Assembly: GCA_039602395.1 (NCBI GenBank)
Contig: JBCNJP010000027.1
Span: 34,729,841-34,793,840, forward strand
Direction: 5' to 3'
Source of the DNA: Deinandra increscens subsp. villosa
Lineage: Eukaryota; Streptophyta; Magnoliopsida; Asterales; Asteraceae
Length of the DNA: 64,000 nucleotides
This document shows, piece after piece, positions 21,068-32,639 of this stretch. The stretch's first letter is position 1. Every line of letters starts with the position of its first letter. Position numbers and translations under genes: made by a program. Below the pieces are notes generated by a model. That model made no database searches and was not told the DNA's origin. It saw nothing but the letters and a program-made list of their open reading frames with translations.

Positions 21068-21653
21068 AGGACCGTTTCTGAGGTGGTGCAGGAGGCCCAA
21101 AGGCGTCGGCCCAATGAATTTAGGGGCACTAGTATATATAGTCCGGTCCATTATATATATAATAATATAGGCCCACTAGTATATATAGTGCAGTCCATAT
21201 TTTTTTTGATGATTAATAGTCCAGTACAAAAAAAAAACGGAAATAATAGTCTAGGCACTATTATTTATTTTTGATAAAGAGAAAAAAAAACGGAAATAAA
21301 CAAAATCACGTTGCCTGAATCCCTGGAAAAAAACCCTACGTGCAATGTCAAGAATCAAGATCGCAGGTCGCAAGTCTGAGGTCTCTTAATCTTTCCGTTT
21401 TTTATGTTTATTTCCGTTTTTTCTCTTTATTTCCACTGACCACTGTACAATCAACATCAAGATCGCGAGAAGAGCCACACGATTTACTTAGATATATTAT
21501 ATTTTGTAGGAGTAATACTTTTGTTGTAAAAATGATTTTCTTCGTATTTTTAGCTTTTCGTACTTAATTATGGATATTATAATATAGGGGCACTTTTTTT
21601 TCCTGTGCCGGGCCCAATTTTTTTTCTTTCTTGACGTTCTCAGAAACGACCCT
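21068..21653. mobile_element. candidate TIR DNA transposon (AGGACCGTTTCTGAG ends)
   Basis: The ends are inverted: AGGACCGTTTCTGAG at the left and the complement of AGGGTCGTTTCTGAG at the right. Both are followed inwards by GGCCC- and GGGGCAC-containing stretches that also mirror each other. Flanks are ATAAAAAAC (left) and ATTAAAAAAC (right), a near but not exact duplication of 8-10 bp, as for hAT or MULE elements. No transposase is encoded. Confidence 0.5.
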
Positions 21654-21819
21654 ATTAAAAAACTAGTGTCTTCATTCAGTTTTTCTTTTTCTTTTTTCTT
21701 TTTATTTATTTGTATTAAGTAACACCTGGATTATGTTGGATAAATTACCAATCTTTCCATTCTATGGATTGTGCAATCTTTTTTAAGTACTTCATGGTAA
21801 CAAAAGATTTAAGAGCAAT

Positions 21820-22006
21820 GGCCCCTAGCCCAATTGGCTAGCGGGAGATACCCAAAGATATTATAAGAGGATGTTTTAGGTTCAAATCTCACTTGTGACA
21901 AAAATAAGTAATGGGGGCATGTTGAGTCAGAGAGTTTTTTCAATAATGGTGAGTTTCCTCCTGATGAAGATGTCAGTATTCCAAATTTGCCGTCAAAAAA
22001 AAAAAA
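21820..22006 (+). mobile_element. tRNA-derived SINE
   Basis: The head resembles a tRNA gene: an A-box-like TAGCCCAATTGGCTAG at about 21826-21841 and a B-box-like GGTTCAAATCTC at 21879-21890. A tRNA-unrelated body follows, then an A12 tail (about 21995-22006). The RNA polymerase III promoter layout and length of about 190 bp fit plant SINEs. Confidence 0.75.
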
Positions 22007-22295
22007 TTAAGCAACCGGAAGATTAAGAGGCACATAATTTACAATCAAGCTTTCTAAGAACATATAACTATTTACATTACGTGTCTTTTTGTAAACTAAT
22101 CAAGTCGGTATTTTTTGTTCTTTTTCATTAAAAGCCAAAAAAATGGAGATTAAAAAGAGAATAACAGACGCCAGTTTTGGTACGTATGAGAGACAATAAG
22201 GGCCAGGAGTGCTTGTGTCTGTTTTCTGTGTTTCCATCTATGTTATCAGAACTTTGACTTCTGTCGTTAAAGATGACAGTCAACATGTTGTCTAT

Positions 22296-24168
22296 TTACA
22301 CTCCTTGAACCTGGGCCGTCATATTTTCTTCATCGGACACATTAATCTTGTTGGTAGTTTGATTGTGTTTGAGCTTTACTTCATTTTTCGGTTGCTTAAA
22401 CTTACCCGATTCAGCCAACTCTTCGACTGTTTTCACCATGTTTTCTTCTATTCTGGAAGCGGTTTCTATCAGTAAAGACGCAAAACTCACTAGCGGGATG
22501 ACTTCAAGAAGCGACATTACAGTAATCTCACTCAAAACCACATCATTTTTCTCCTTGTGATCAAGTGGTTGGATTAGCAAATCTGGAAGGGATTTTATGT
22601 CGTTTTGTAGCTCAAGAATCGCATTCCTCATATCTTCAACCGCCATATTTATCTTCATTGTTGATCTAGTCATTGTACTTATAGTTGTTGCTAGTTCTCT
22701 AATAACATTCGACGAGCTTGTACTTAGATTCATGCATGCTGATTCAAGATGTTTCTTTATCGATTCCGGAACCTGTTTTTAACCGCCATTATTTAAAGCT
22801 TTAGTATTTGGAATTTTTGTTGTGTGAAAATTTATTAGCAACAAATTTTGGATAAATAAGAAGATGGTATTCACCTGATTCTTGGACTCCAAGCAACTAG
22901 TGAGAGTTTCAATGCAATAAGCACAGCTACGTGATGACATGCCTATTTTAAGGTAATTCTTCCACGGATGACGGAAATTGAAATCGCCATGTGCAGGCTC
23001 CCATCTTGCAAAATTTGCCATGGATTCCTCAGAGGCTTTTGAATTCAACACACATTTATAACCTTGTAAATTTTTCTTAGATTCCTCATTGTCATGACCA
23101 AAATAATCTGCTACACAACCTTTTTAAGAAAATGAAACTATATATGAGTATAATTTGGAAAAGATCGCGTAAAATGATATATATGATGTCATTTGTATGT
23201 TTGAAGTACTTACAATCCAGAGATTGTGCAATCTTTTCCATGTTACGCGGGATTAAAAGATGGAGCTCCAGACCAGCCCAAACTGGAAAAACAAGTATGC
23301 TGGTCATAATGCACAAACAAGTCCCTATGATTATGGTTGACAGCCTTTCATGAGCTATTTGTATGAGATGGTCAACACGGTATCCGGAGATAGAAACCAG
23401 GCTGTATGTAAGAATGAAGATGGTGCAACCATAGTCGAATCTCGCTTTCACCACAGGAATAAATCTTGAAAAAGTTGTGGCAGATGCTGCGCGCAATTAT
23501 GAAAATCATTAGTTAATTATACTAGCTAGTCCAACTTAAGTAGGATCTATATATGTTTATTCACTGAAAAATTTCATGATGTGAAATTCATAAAGTTACC
23601 TAGTAAAAAGAGAGAAATCCCCATGATATATGGCTCAAAGTGGTGGCCTGATTGGCTAGCAATCCAATGAATCCCAAGTGCAAGAAGTCCAGCAAGAAAA
23701 GTTGCACACATTCTGTTCAAACACTTATACAAAGTTCCACCTGCAATATGTGTACACATTAGAGACTTATTCTTAAAGTAAAACAAAGATTGTTTAGCTA
23801 GTGTAGTTCAAAATTTCAAATAAATACCTACCAACAGTATATTCAAAAACGACTACAACCGTCATAACTGCCCAAATGGAGCTACCGCCAACACCATCAT
23901 ACAAAGGTCTCATGTAGTAAAACAAAGAAACGAGCATTAAAGCGACCCCAACTTTAAGACAATGGAAGAATTTTCTAGGATCATCTACTCCTAAATCCCA
24001 TGCCTTCTTTAGAAACATCCACACTCTAATCACAAATTGAATCACCAAACCCTTAAAATGGTCCCACAATCTCATCATTCTATACTTGCTCTCGGGCTCG
24101 GACTCAAGCACCATGGATGATCCATCACCCATTCTGATACTCCACTCAACTCCATTTTTGTTAGCCAT
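22296..24168 (-). CDS. aluminium-activated malate transporter (ALMT) family anion channel
   Basis: Five exons on the minus strand: 23832-24168, 23600-23740, 23214-23486, 22875-23119 and 22296-22772. All have GT..AG introns and join in frame to 490 residues, the usual ALMT size. The N-terminal half holds the membrane helices with the family block DPRKFFHCLKVGVAL, LFYYMRPLYDGVGG, AVMTVVVVFEYTVG. The cytosolic half carries the WEP motif (ARWEPAHGDF, about residue 287) and ends in a Lys/Asn-rich tail. ALMTs pass malate and other anions across the plasma membrane or tonoplast. The start MANKNGVEW and spacing resemble the ALMT10-like subgroup. I prefer the Met at 24168; an in-frame Met at 24234 would add 22 residues. 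It appears intact. Confidence 0.93.
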
Positions 24169-24234
24169 TTTTACAAAAGGAAACGAAAGTGGGTCGAGAG
24201 GACGAGAACAAGATCCTGAAGAGAATGCTGTCAA

Positions 24235-26258
24235 ATGTTAGATATGCTATGCTTGCTAATGACAGAGATTGTATTTATACCCAAGATTTGGTGATCACTT
24301 TCTATATATGGAAACAATATATATTATAAAAAGGAAGAAGCTTTTTATCCCTGGCTATTAGTTTCATGTTGCATCATGTTTTCTGGTTAGGTAGGTCAAG
24401 ATATGGTGCATGACATATATATGTCACTAGCTAACTTTCTCTAATGTGCAATGCTCAACACTCACAAAGCACTAAAAATAAATATAGTTTCCTGATATAA
24501 AGGCATTAAATAAAAAATTCATACAAGGATTAGATATATTATTTATACGCTGATCATACATTGGTTGATCCACATTTTTTTCAAATGATTAGGTAAAGTT
24601 ATATCATGCTACACATCATTTTAGTTACTTCTTGTCTCTTTGTAAATGGTTTGTCATAAGAAATTGTAAGTTTACCAAATTGATGACAAAGTTATCTGAA
24701 CTGAAAGTGATCGTTATGAAAGTTAAATATCAACATCTGCATAACTTTTGTTCTTTCAAGAAGTTCCGTATATCTTTCGTACCTAAGAATTCGACTTTCT
24801 TTCAGCTGGACACCTGTACCTAGTTCCGTATCTTTCGTACATTTATCAGCATGCCCAAATCTAAATACATGTTAAATATGCTGATTAGATAACCATCATA
24901 AACTGGTCAGAGAACTAATTCAAAATAGAAAACTAGTTATTTGTAAATTGTAATAGAGATTAGACAAAGATAGCATCATAAAGTTGCCTTCACACTAACT
25001 TCCTTCTGGTGCAATATGCCAATATTGTATTTTATCTCATTCAATATAAAAATGTAAGCCAATTTTTGGATTTATTTGAAAAGAAAAGGAATTAGGTCAT
25101 GATAGGTAAGTAAACTTTTTAACAACATTTTGTAATAGTAAAGAATCTTCTTTCATTGGTTTGTTTAGCCTATTCACTATGGAATGGGAAGACCACTTAT
25201 CTAGCTTTTGGGCACCAACTTGAAAGGCAAACCCAAATATCAAAAGCCATGCATGACTAACCTTTATCACTTGTGCTCAATCTGCAGGTTTATATACTTC
25301 ACTGAGAATTATCTTTTATCCTTTCATTATAAAATCCATAAGCTTACATAGTTTACAAAATCACTACATACAATGCCATAAAAGACCATAGAAAAGTAAA
25401 AAAGTGCGCCGACCCATCTTCATTTTGATGTATATATCTTAATCTTTATACTTACTTTTTAACACTAAGTCTTATCTTGAAGATAATGTAGAACATGAAG
25501 GCTATCTTTTGACAAGAAAATTATGAAAGCATAGGAAAGTATATATGTCTATGTTTGATACAGAAAACCAGAAAAAAAAAAAAAGATAATGATGAGTTAA
25601 ATAATTAGTAGGTTGATATAATGTGTGTTTGTATTTATAGAGCTCTGTGACCATGTAGTGATGTACTGATGTACATAATTATGTTTATAAAAGTTGTATC
25701 TGTAAAATTATCCATCATTTCTGTTATAAAAGATACACCATTTATAAGAAGTATTGAATTATTTGAACAAATAACTGGATATTGTCTAAACTAATCAAGA
25801 ATTGACCCAATCAATGATCGCCCGGGTGGATCAACTCGATTGACCCGTTGGATCATATCACTGGATCAGATTGGTTTAAATCAGAACCAGCCTACCCAAG
25901 GTGCACCAGTGCTAACATTCACAAGCTGTAGAAATTGGATCAAATATTAAAAGTCAACACAAGCAACCAAAGCCCATATGAATATAACCAACCATAAGGT
26001 GGCTAACAGCCTACAAGTTATGTTGGTTCTTTCTTGTGAGTTTCAAACTATAAACATTTGAATTCTGAAAACTGCCTGAAAGAAACCATCAGAAAAACAC
26101 TAACAATAAACAAACCACCACCAAAAAAGAAAAAGAAAAAACCAAAGGGGAAGAACCCCAAAAATGCCACTGCCTATTATATAAACCTAAATCTATCTAA
26201 TCTCTTCCAAGAATACCAATCGTTGAAATCAGTGGTCATGGTATTCTTCAAAACAGGG
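24235..26258. other. intergenic region between ALMT and LHW-like genes
   Basis: The ALMT promoter lies at the left (minus-strand gene) and the LHW-like 3' UTR at the right. AT-rich. I see no exon, terminal repeat or RNA gene. Confidence 0.55.
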
Positions 26259-29200
26259 TCATAAGCTCATGACATACCCTGTGTTCTCCAAGCTTACAGG
26301 AAGTTGTATCCCAGAATGATAGAAATCGTTGACTAGAGGGTTCCCTGTTTGCATAATCTTTTTATCAAGATGATGATTGTTATTATCATTAGACTCTATT
26401 GTTTGTAGAAGTTGAACAAGTGCTGCAAATAACTCATGCCGTGTCACACGCCTTTTCGCCTGTACATTAAACTGAAACTAGTTAAAAACACTCAGAATCA
26501 TCCTCTCTTCAGTTTACCGTTTTGTGTGTGTGATTTGTACAATGCTTTACCTCAGCTTCAACTATAAAATGCGCCCATATTTTTTCCTCGCGAGCTTCCA
26601 TGACTCCTTTCAAGATGGTCAAACCAAAACCGCGGATTATGTCCACTATTTCAAGAAAAAACCCATGTTCTTCACAAATCATCTGCAACAGAAAAATACT
26701 TTTTGGTTATAAATTTCCGCAATGTAAGCTACATACAAAAGATCATACCCTTGTGTTATCTTTAAGGTTTTACCTCTATGAGCGTTTGTCCTGGGGTACT
26801 AAGGTCCTCTACTATTAATGGACAAATCATCGTTTGATTTCCTAACTCACATGCCCATGTCACACCGTTTTTGTTCAGGTCATTTGAAGAATTGTTCTGA
26901 ACTACACCATTATACTGAAAGCAACATAATTTTCAGTTATGAGTTATGACAAAACTTGGAGTTTAAAATGATCCCATGCATCTAAAAAGAAGGCAATATG
27001 ATCACCTTTGGTTCATCAACCTGTTTGATTCTGTCAGCATGTTTTGTTACACTTTGCAAGAAAAGCATGTGTTTAATTGTTCTATCCAACAAACAGTCAA
27101 TGCTCATCTGTAGAATAAAACGGAATCAATCGGTTAATTAGTAACTAAAGGGTCCAAAATCCAAATACTTGTAATCTTTTGTGTTCTTTAAAAGTAAATA
27201 CCTTTTCACCATTTGGGATGAGTCCTCTTAACTCAGCCATACGGTCTAATATCATCTGGCGGTCTTTGGGTCTGGGCCGAGTCCCCGGTTTAGCTTTTTT
27301 CTTGGTGGGCTTTGCGAGTTCGACTTGCTTCTTAGTTTGCAATATTGTGCTTGAACCATCCATGCTATAACCATCACCTAACCATGGCTCTGATTTAAAA
27401 ATGGGCTCACTTTTCTGCACAAGACTGTTCACAACAGGCTGCAATGAGCCCATTTCCCATATGGCATTTTCTGTTTTTCTTCTTTTTGAACCAGATGAGA
27501 CTTGATCCTCAATGCAAGAGGTGGAAGTACCAGAAATACCCTCAAAAAGCTCCTTAATCCCAAGATTAGAGAACAATCCTTTCTTTGCAGGAAGGTTAGC
27601 AGAGTCATTTTCAATACTTTGAGTTGACTTTGAATCTGGGATTCTCCCTAAATTGAATGAACCAAAACCTAAACGGTTATCATTCATGACTGGTGTTACA
27701 ATGTCTCCCAGATCTCCCGTGTTTCCAAAGAGATCAACATCTATACCAGAAATAGTCAAAGGATTGACTTTTTCATTGAAATTTTGCAATGACAGTTGAT
27801 CATTAAGTGTGATGTTGCTCTGTATAGGGGACTCAGGGTACCACTGAGAAATACCGAAATCCCCTGTTTGGAAGAATTCATCCAAGATTCCAAAATCTAT
27901 CTGTAAGTCAAACAAGTCCTGATCTGGTTCTTTGAAGGAAGTCAAACTAGAACCAGTGTTTGGTTCTAAATTTGCAGTAGACTCATTATTATGAAGAAAC
28001 ATGGACTGAGATTGTGAACGGGATGAAAAAGATTGTGGTGGAAAACCCAAAGATGTTTGGTTGACGACTGAATAGCGATTATCGGATCCAAAGTATGAAT
28101 CTTGTGATGGCATCAAGGAGTCAAACAATCGGTCTGGTGAAGAAGATGAAATTGTTGGTAAATTACCATTAACAATTTGATTAAACGTTGATTTCGTTTG
28201 ATTTATAAAATCTGCATTCTCCACAATCTGATCACAAAAGCAATTCATTAGATTTACAAATATTATTTCAAGAACTTACACAGTAATTTGTAACCACATT
28301 CTTTTTATATTAACCTTATTAGTGGACCCAAATTGTAACACTCCTTGTGGTTCCAAAGGGATTGCTGCAATTGTCTGCAAAATGAAAGTGAAAAAATGAT
28401 CAAAATAGGCTCATTCATCCTTGGATCAAGATTGATGTGGGTTAAATTTCAGTTATATTAAAGAATTACCTTTACACCCAAAGAAAACTGCCTACAAAAA
28501 CTTGAATCATCCTGGAAAATGAATAAAAAAGCATGTCAACTGAGGGAGATTATAAATATCAGAATTCATATATTTATGCTAAAAGAGCTAAAGAAAGTAC
28601 CTGAAATATATCCCAGATCGAACCTGAAGAATGTTGTCCTATGTAATCTTCTGAGGACAACCATAGGTGCTTCTTAGTGAAACAAGCCTGTCCAATTAAC
28701 CTTCAAAAAAATTAAAAAAAAAGGTGTTGATTATTATTACCTTCCTTAAACCTTAAAAGACTGTTTAATTTTAGAATATTTTGAATTAAAACCAATTTAA
28801 AGAAGATTAATTGTTGTTTTACACAAAGATTAAGGAAAATAAAACTTACCCTCTTCCAAGCATGGGTGAATGTAGAAGCAAGTCATCAATCAGAGTCAGA
28901 CCTTGAATTTCATCTGCAAAGTAAGCATCTTCCATAGTCCACAATCTGAGGAGCCCAAAAGAAGAAGATAGATTAAAACATAATACATGAAAGAAAATAA
29001 AATTAATTGGAAAACAATGAATTTTTGAACAATCAAGATGAGGAACATTCTCTGAGAGGAATTAATGTATGGATTCACAGATTAACCCACATTATATGTG
29101 ATGATTCTGACAAGATCTTACACCAGACAAAGTTAAATAATTGATCTTGTCATTTTCTTGATACCCATTTAGACATTTGCAAGAATATATATTGACAAAA

Positions 29201-29374
29201 AGAATAACTGTAAATATGGGCAATATATACATACATCTCTTCTGTATCTATGTGTGTGCCAAACATGGAATTTGGGTGGTCAAAGCTCCAGAAAACACCA
29301 TAAGACCATCCATAAAGACTGCATAGATTCTTGATCATGATTTTAACAGATGAGTCTTTCTGTGTTGTAGCCAT
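26259..29374 (-). CDS. LONESOME HIGHWAY-like bHLH transcription factor
   Basis: Ten exons on the minus strand: 29235-29374, 28850-28945, 28601-28700, 28470-28511, 28315-28374, 27202-28227, 27006-27107, 26774-26914, 26551-26682 and 26259-26459. All have GT..AG junctions and join in frame to 679 residues. Residues 1-160 form the MYC/MYB N-terminal dimer-type domain (NLCSLYGWSYGVFWSFDH, LIDDLLLHSPMLGRGLIGQ, TIAAIPLEPQGVLQFGS). Exon 6 is a Ser/Asn-rich linker. The atypical bHLH spans about 455-522 (GTRPRPKDRQMILDRM, SIDCLLDRTIKHMLFLQSV) and lacks the His-Glu-Arg of classical E-box binders. An ACT-like C-terminal region follows. LHW-family proteins act in the nucleus as partners of TMO5-type bHLHs in vascular development. 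The subgroup (LHW itself or LHL/bHLH155-like) is not resolved. Appears intact. Confidence 0.93.
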
Positions 29375-29854
29375 TTGCGCAGAAGATCACAAATCAACCC
29401 AGAAAAAATAAGGAACTTTTTTCCTCTTCAATTTGAGTTCAGCAAGAAAATTAACAAACAAAAGGGGTGGGGGGCTTGTTCTTCTTCTTCTTCCACAGGA
29501 CAGACACACAAAAGAAAAAACCCCACTTGAAATAAGTGCTTTGGGAAAGTAATTTGTGGTTTCCTAAACGGTTGGGAAGATGAAGTTTCAAGAAAAGCTA
29601 AAGCTGGATTTTTGTTTTTCCCAAAATGAACCGGTGAAGGATTTCTGTGCCTGATGTTTTGTTGCTGATCTTACACTGCCAAAAAGAACAGTTTGTGGGT
29701 GTTTGAAGCTTACATTCAAGGATTAAAATAAGGTAAAGAAACAAATGGGCTTCAAATGTTTTATGGAAAAAGCTGTTATTCCGTGACAAAACAAGGCTAA
29801 AACACTCAGGGATCTCTGGTATGAGTCAGGAAGATGCAATTTTTTTATTTTTAA

Positions 29855-29902
29855 GGTGGGGGTGGAGGTGGGGGTGGGGGTGGGGGTAGGGGTAGGTGGG
29901 GC
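29855..29902 (+). promoter_or_regulatory. G-rich tract upstream of the LHW-like gene, potential G-quadruplex
   Basis: Eight or so runs of three to five G spaced by T, A or TA (GGTGGGGGTGGGGGTGGGGG), about 0.5 kb upstream of the start codon on the non-template side. Such runs can form G-quadruplexes. An effect on transcription is inference. Confidence 0.55.
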
Positions 29903-30183
29903 AAGGTTGGGTTTTGTCTTTGAAGAATAAAGTCCAAAAGGAAAAACTCCAAGATCAAAGAATAACTGAGATCATCCCCAATTTAATTTATGTGTCATTT
30001 GTATTTCACAATCACCCCCTAGACTATGTTTAACTTTCATCTTGTTGTCCTACAAGTTTCTTAGGAACCGTGGGGCATAATACGAACACGTAAAACAGTT
30101 GAACTGTTATAACGCTACGTAAAGAAGACGGAAAAGAAAATAATGTAAACGATCAAAATACTATAGTAGCAATGCTAAAGATC

Positions 30184-30835
30184 AACAACAACCATACCCA
30201 GTAATATCTTCCAAGAGTTCAGAACTATTGGTGGGGTCTAGGGAGGGTGTGATGTAGGCAACCTTACATTTATCGCAAATGATAAAGATGTTGATTCCAA
30301 TGAGACCCCCAACTCCGAACTACATGAGGACACAGTAATGAGAAGAAAGATACGAAGAAAGAAAACCACCCGAAAAAATAATAAAATAATTAATTAAAAT
30401 AAAAAAGTAAAAACTAAAAAATTAAATAAATAAACCTTGGCCTTAGACCTACACCTCACTACCCAACAATTTCTAGATATCCTTAATACTATGTCTCCAC
30501 GACGCCCTGTCCTCGATCATATCCTCAGAGAGATGCAAGTTCAATATATCATGTCTAATTCGTCGTCTCATGTCAACTTTGGTCTGCCTCTCCCCCTACG
30601 ACCCTCAACAGTGATGCAATCAACTACTCTAACTAGTTCCATCAACTATCTCCTTTTCATGCCAAACCATCTCAATCTTCCTTTACGAATCTTTTCCGAG
30701 ATACATGCAACCCCAAATTTTTTTCCGAAAGACTTTATTTCTTATTTTGTCCAGTTGTGTGTGCCCACTCATCCACCTCAACATTCTCATCTCAGCGACC
30801 TCTAACTTACGCACCTACGTCTTTTTATGACCCAA
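30184..30835 (-). mobile_element. 5'-truncated LINE remnant with Au-SINE-type 3' tail
   Basis: The minus strand codes pieces of the C-terminal end of a plant LINE polyprotein: EVAEMRMLRWMSGHT, then DKIRN, RLRWFG, and EGRRGRGRPKLT, with stops and frame changes. Downstream on the same strand, after an A/T-rich spacer, is a tail with CACCCTCCCTAGACCCCACC and TACTGGGTATGGTTGTTGTTG (30320 down to about 30184). That tail is shared between such LINEs and Au-family SINEs. Decayed and 5'-truncated. Confidence 0.75.
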
Positions 30836-31279
30836 CATTCAGCAATGTTAAAGATAAAAAAGAAAAACTAAAAAATAAAATAGTAAATAGTTACTATTTA
30901 GACGAGTTTATAAATATTATACATGTTTTATTGTTGGTTATTATGCTTTTCAAGCCTCAAGGATCACTTTTTAGGTTAAAATATTTGCTCTTGGTTGTGT
31001 CATTTCATTTGACACCTTTATTTCCAATATCTTTTGTCTCAACATGTATACCACAACGTTTTCCTTTAGAACTATTCACTAGTTTGTTAATTGATTATTA
31101 GGAATGAAATGAATAAATTTGTATGCGTTTCATTAATTTTCTATGAGAAATGAGAACCGTGTTAGACCCATCTGTTATGATTAAGCTTCATTCATTTAAC
31201 AAGGAGCATTAATATATTCCACTTTTCCAATTGAACAATCACCATTGCTCCCTGTAATAGATAATAAACCACGGTTTCT
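30836..31279. other. AT-rich spacer, no gene seen
   Basis: No recognisable coding sequence or terminal repeat. Confidence 0.5.
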
Positions 31280-31432
31280 TTTGGCTAGTTGATATTGGTG
31301 ATGATGGTAACACTCGGGACTGAGAGATCACGAGTTCGATTTCGTGCCAGACAGGTTTTCTATCCGGTGGTTTTTTCCTGAAAACTGACTCAACGGTGTA
31401 AATAATGTTTTGTTGATCAGTCCAAAAAAATA
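31280..31432 (+). mobile_element. tRNA-derived SINE, second family
   Basis: A tRNA-like head with TGGCTAGTTGATATTGGTGA (A-box region) and GAGTTCGATTTCG (B-box, about 31332-31344). A body of about 80 bp and a short A-rich end follow (about 31423-31430). It differs in sequence from the SINE at 21820. Confidence 0.65.
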
Positions 31433-31826
31433 TAAGAGATAATGATGACCGGTTCCTAAGAAAATATAAAGGGAAATTGGTTTTAAATAATTCGAACTTT
31501 AACTAATTGGCTCACAATAATCCCAACTAAAGAAATGTTTTCTAGCACTCCCAACTTTAAAACTATTTTCTTCCAATAAGCCTTTTGTAACAGATTCTTA
31601 ACTCTGTTAAAGTTTAGGTGACGTGGCATCATTGCTGGAAAAAAAACTTTTATTTTTATTTTTTGAAGTCTCACGTGGTATCCCTTCCCCCTTTAAATCG
31701 ATTTCAGCCATAATTCCTACCCTTTTCCAAACCGTTCAGCGATCCTCCTTCATCCTCCCACCCTCAAATCGTTCTTCGAACCCTAATTCCCCTTATCAGA
31801 TCGTTAATTGAGCACCTTCTCCTACA

Positions 31827-32628
31827 ATGGATGACTTCATCTCCTTCAAGATCTTTCATGGTGGTACATTTGAAGAAGATCAATTCCCCAACCCTTATGT
31901 ATGTCGGAGGTAAGACGAGCTTAATCAAAATTGAAACCGATAAGTTGTCTTTCTTTGAAATCGTTGATTATGTAATGGAAACTCGTTCTTACACATCGAA
32001 AGACTTTTACATCTATTGCTTTAATGCTGATGAGCAATTATTCAAGCCTCTGCTTGGTGACCAGGACGTTTTTGACATGGCTAAGAATGTGTCTGTTAAC
32101 TCAAAACAGCATCTTGAACTTTACATTCATCAGGTACCAATCTTAACACCACCAACCCATGTCCACGATGTACATGTATCACACACCCAAGTTAATGAAG
32201 CCCAGCACACTAGCCCACTAAATGAAGCCCAGCTCGTTATACCTTTAACCCAAACCAGTAGCCAAGTAACCACTTCCAGCCCTCTTTCAGTTGGTAAAAG
32301 AACTAAGTCAGCTGCTAGAAGACTTGTGCCAAACTCAGAAGTAAACATAAAGCAAAATGAACCTTCTTCCCAACAAGTAAACAATACTGGATCTGAGAGT
32401 GATGGAGCTGTAAACAGTGGATCTAATTCAGAAAGTGAATCAAATAACTGAGATGATGGGGAATCTGATTCAGAATGTGAAGAATATATCTCTGATAATG
32501 ATGATGATGAATGGGCAGACTCATTGGCTGCCATAAAAAAAGGCATAAGGAAGATGCTCAATCAAAAAAGAACTTGTGTGACACCTCGTCAAAAAAACAG
32601 GTCAAACCTCTCTCCGTTGACTTTCTGA
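31827..32628 (+). pseudogene. PB1-like N-terminal domain ORF of a Mutator-like element, broken
   Basis: The ATG at 31827 opens MDDFISFKIFHGGTFEED, the normal start of PB1-like N-terminal domains that precede many plant MULE transposases, but this frame stops after about 28 codons. The continuation TLMYVGGKTSLIKIE..LSFFEIVDYV lies in the next frame from about 31885, so a frameshift sits near 31890-31900. That frame runs through an acidic Ser/Asn-rich stretch, hits TGA at about 32449, and goes on in the same frame as DDGESDSECEEYISDNDDDEW. No transposase core follows, so it is a remnant of the domain. Confidence 0.65.
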
Positions 32629-32639
32629 TTTAATATTCG

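Noticed and set aside
29598..29789. 63-codon upstream ORF before the LHW-like gene, considered as a conserved uORF
   Set aside because: I could not match it to a known conserved uORF peptide, and the 5' UTR structure is unknown.
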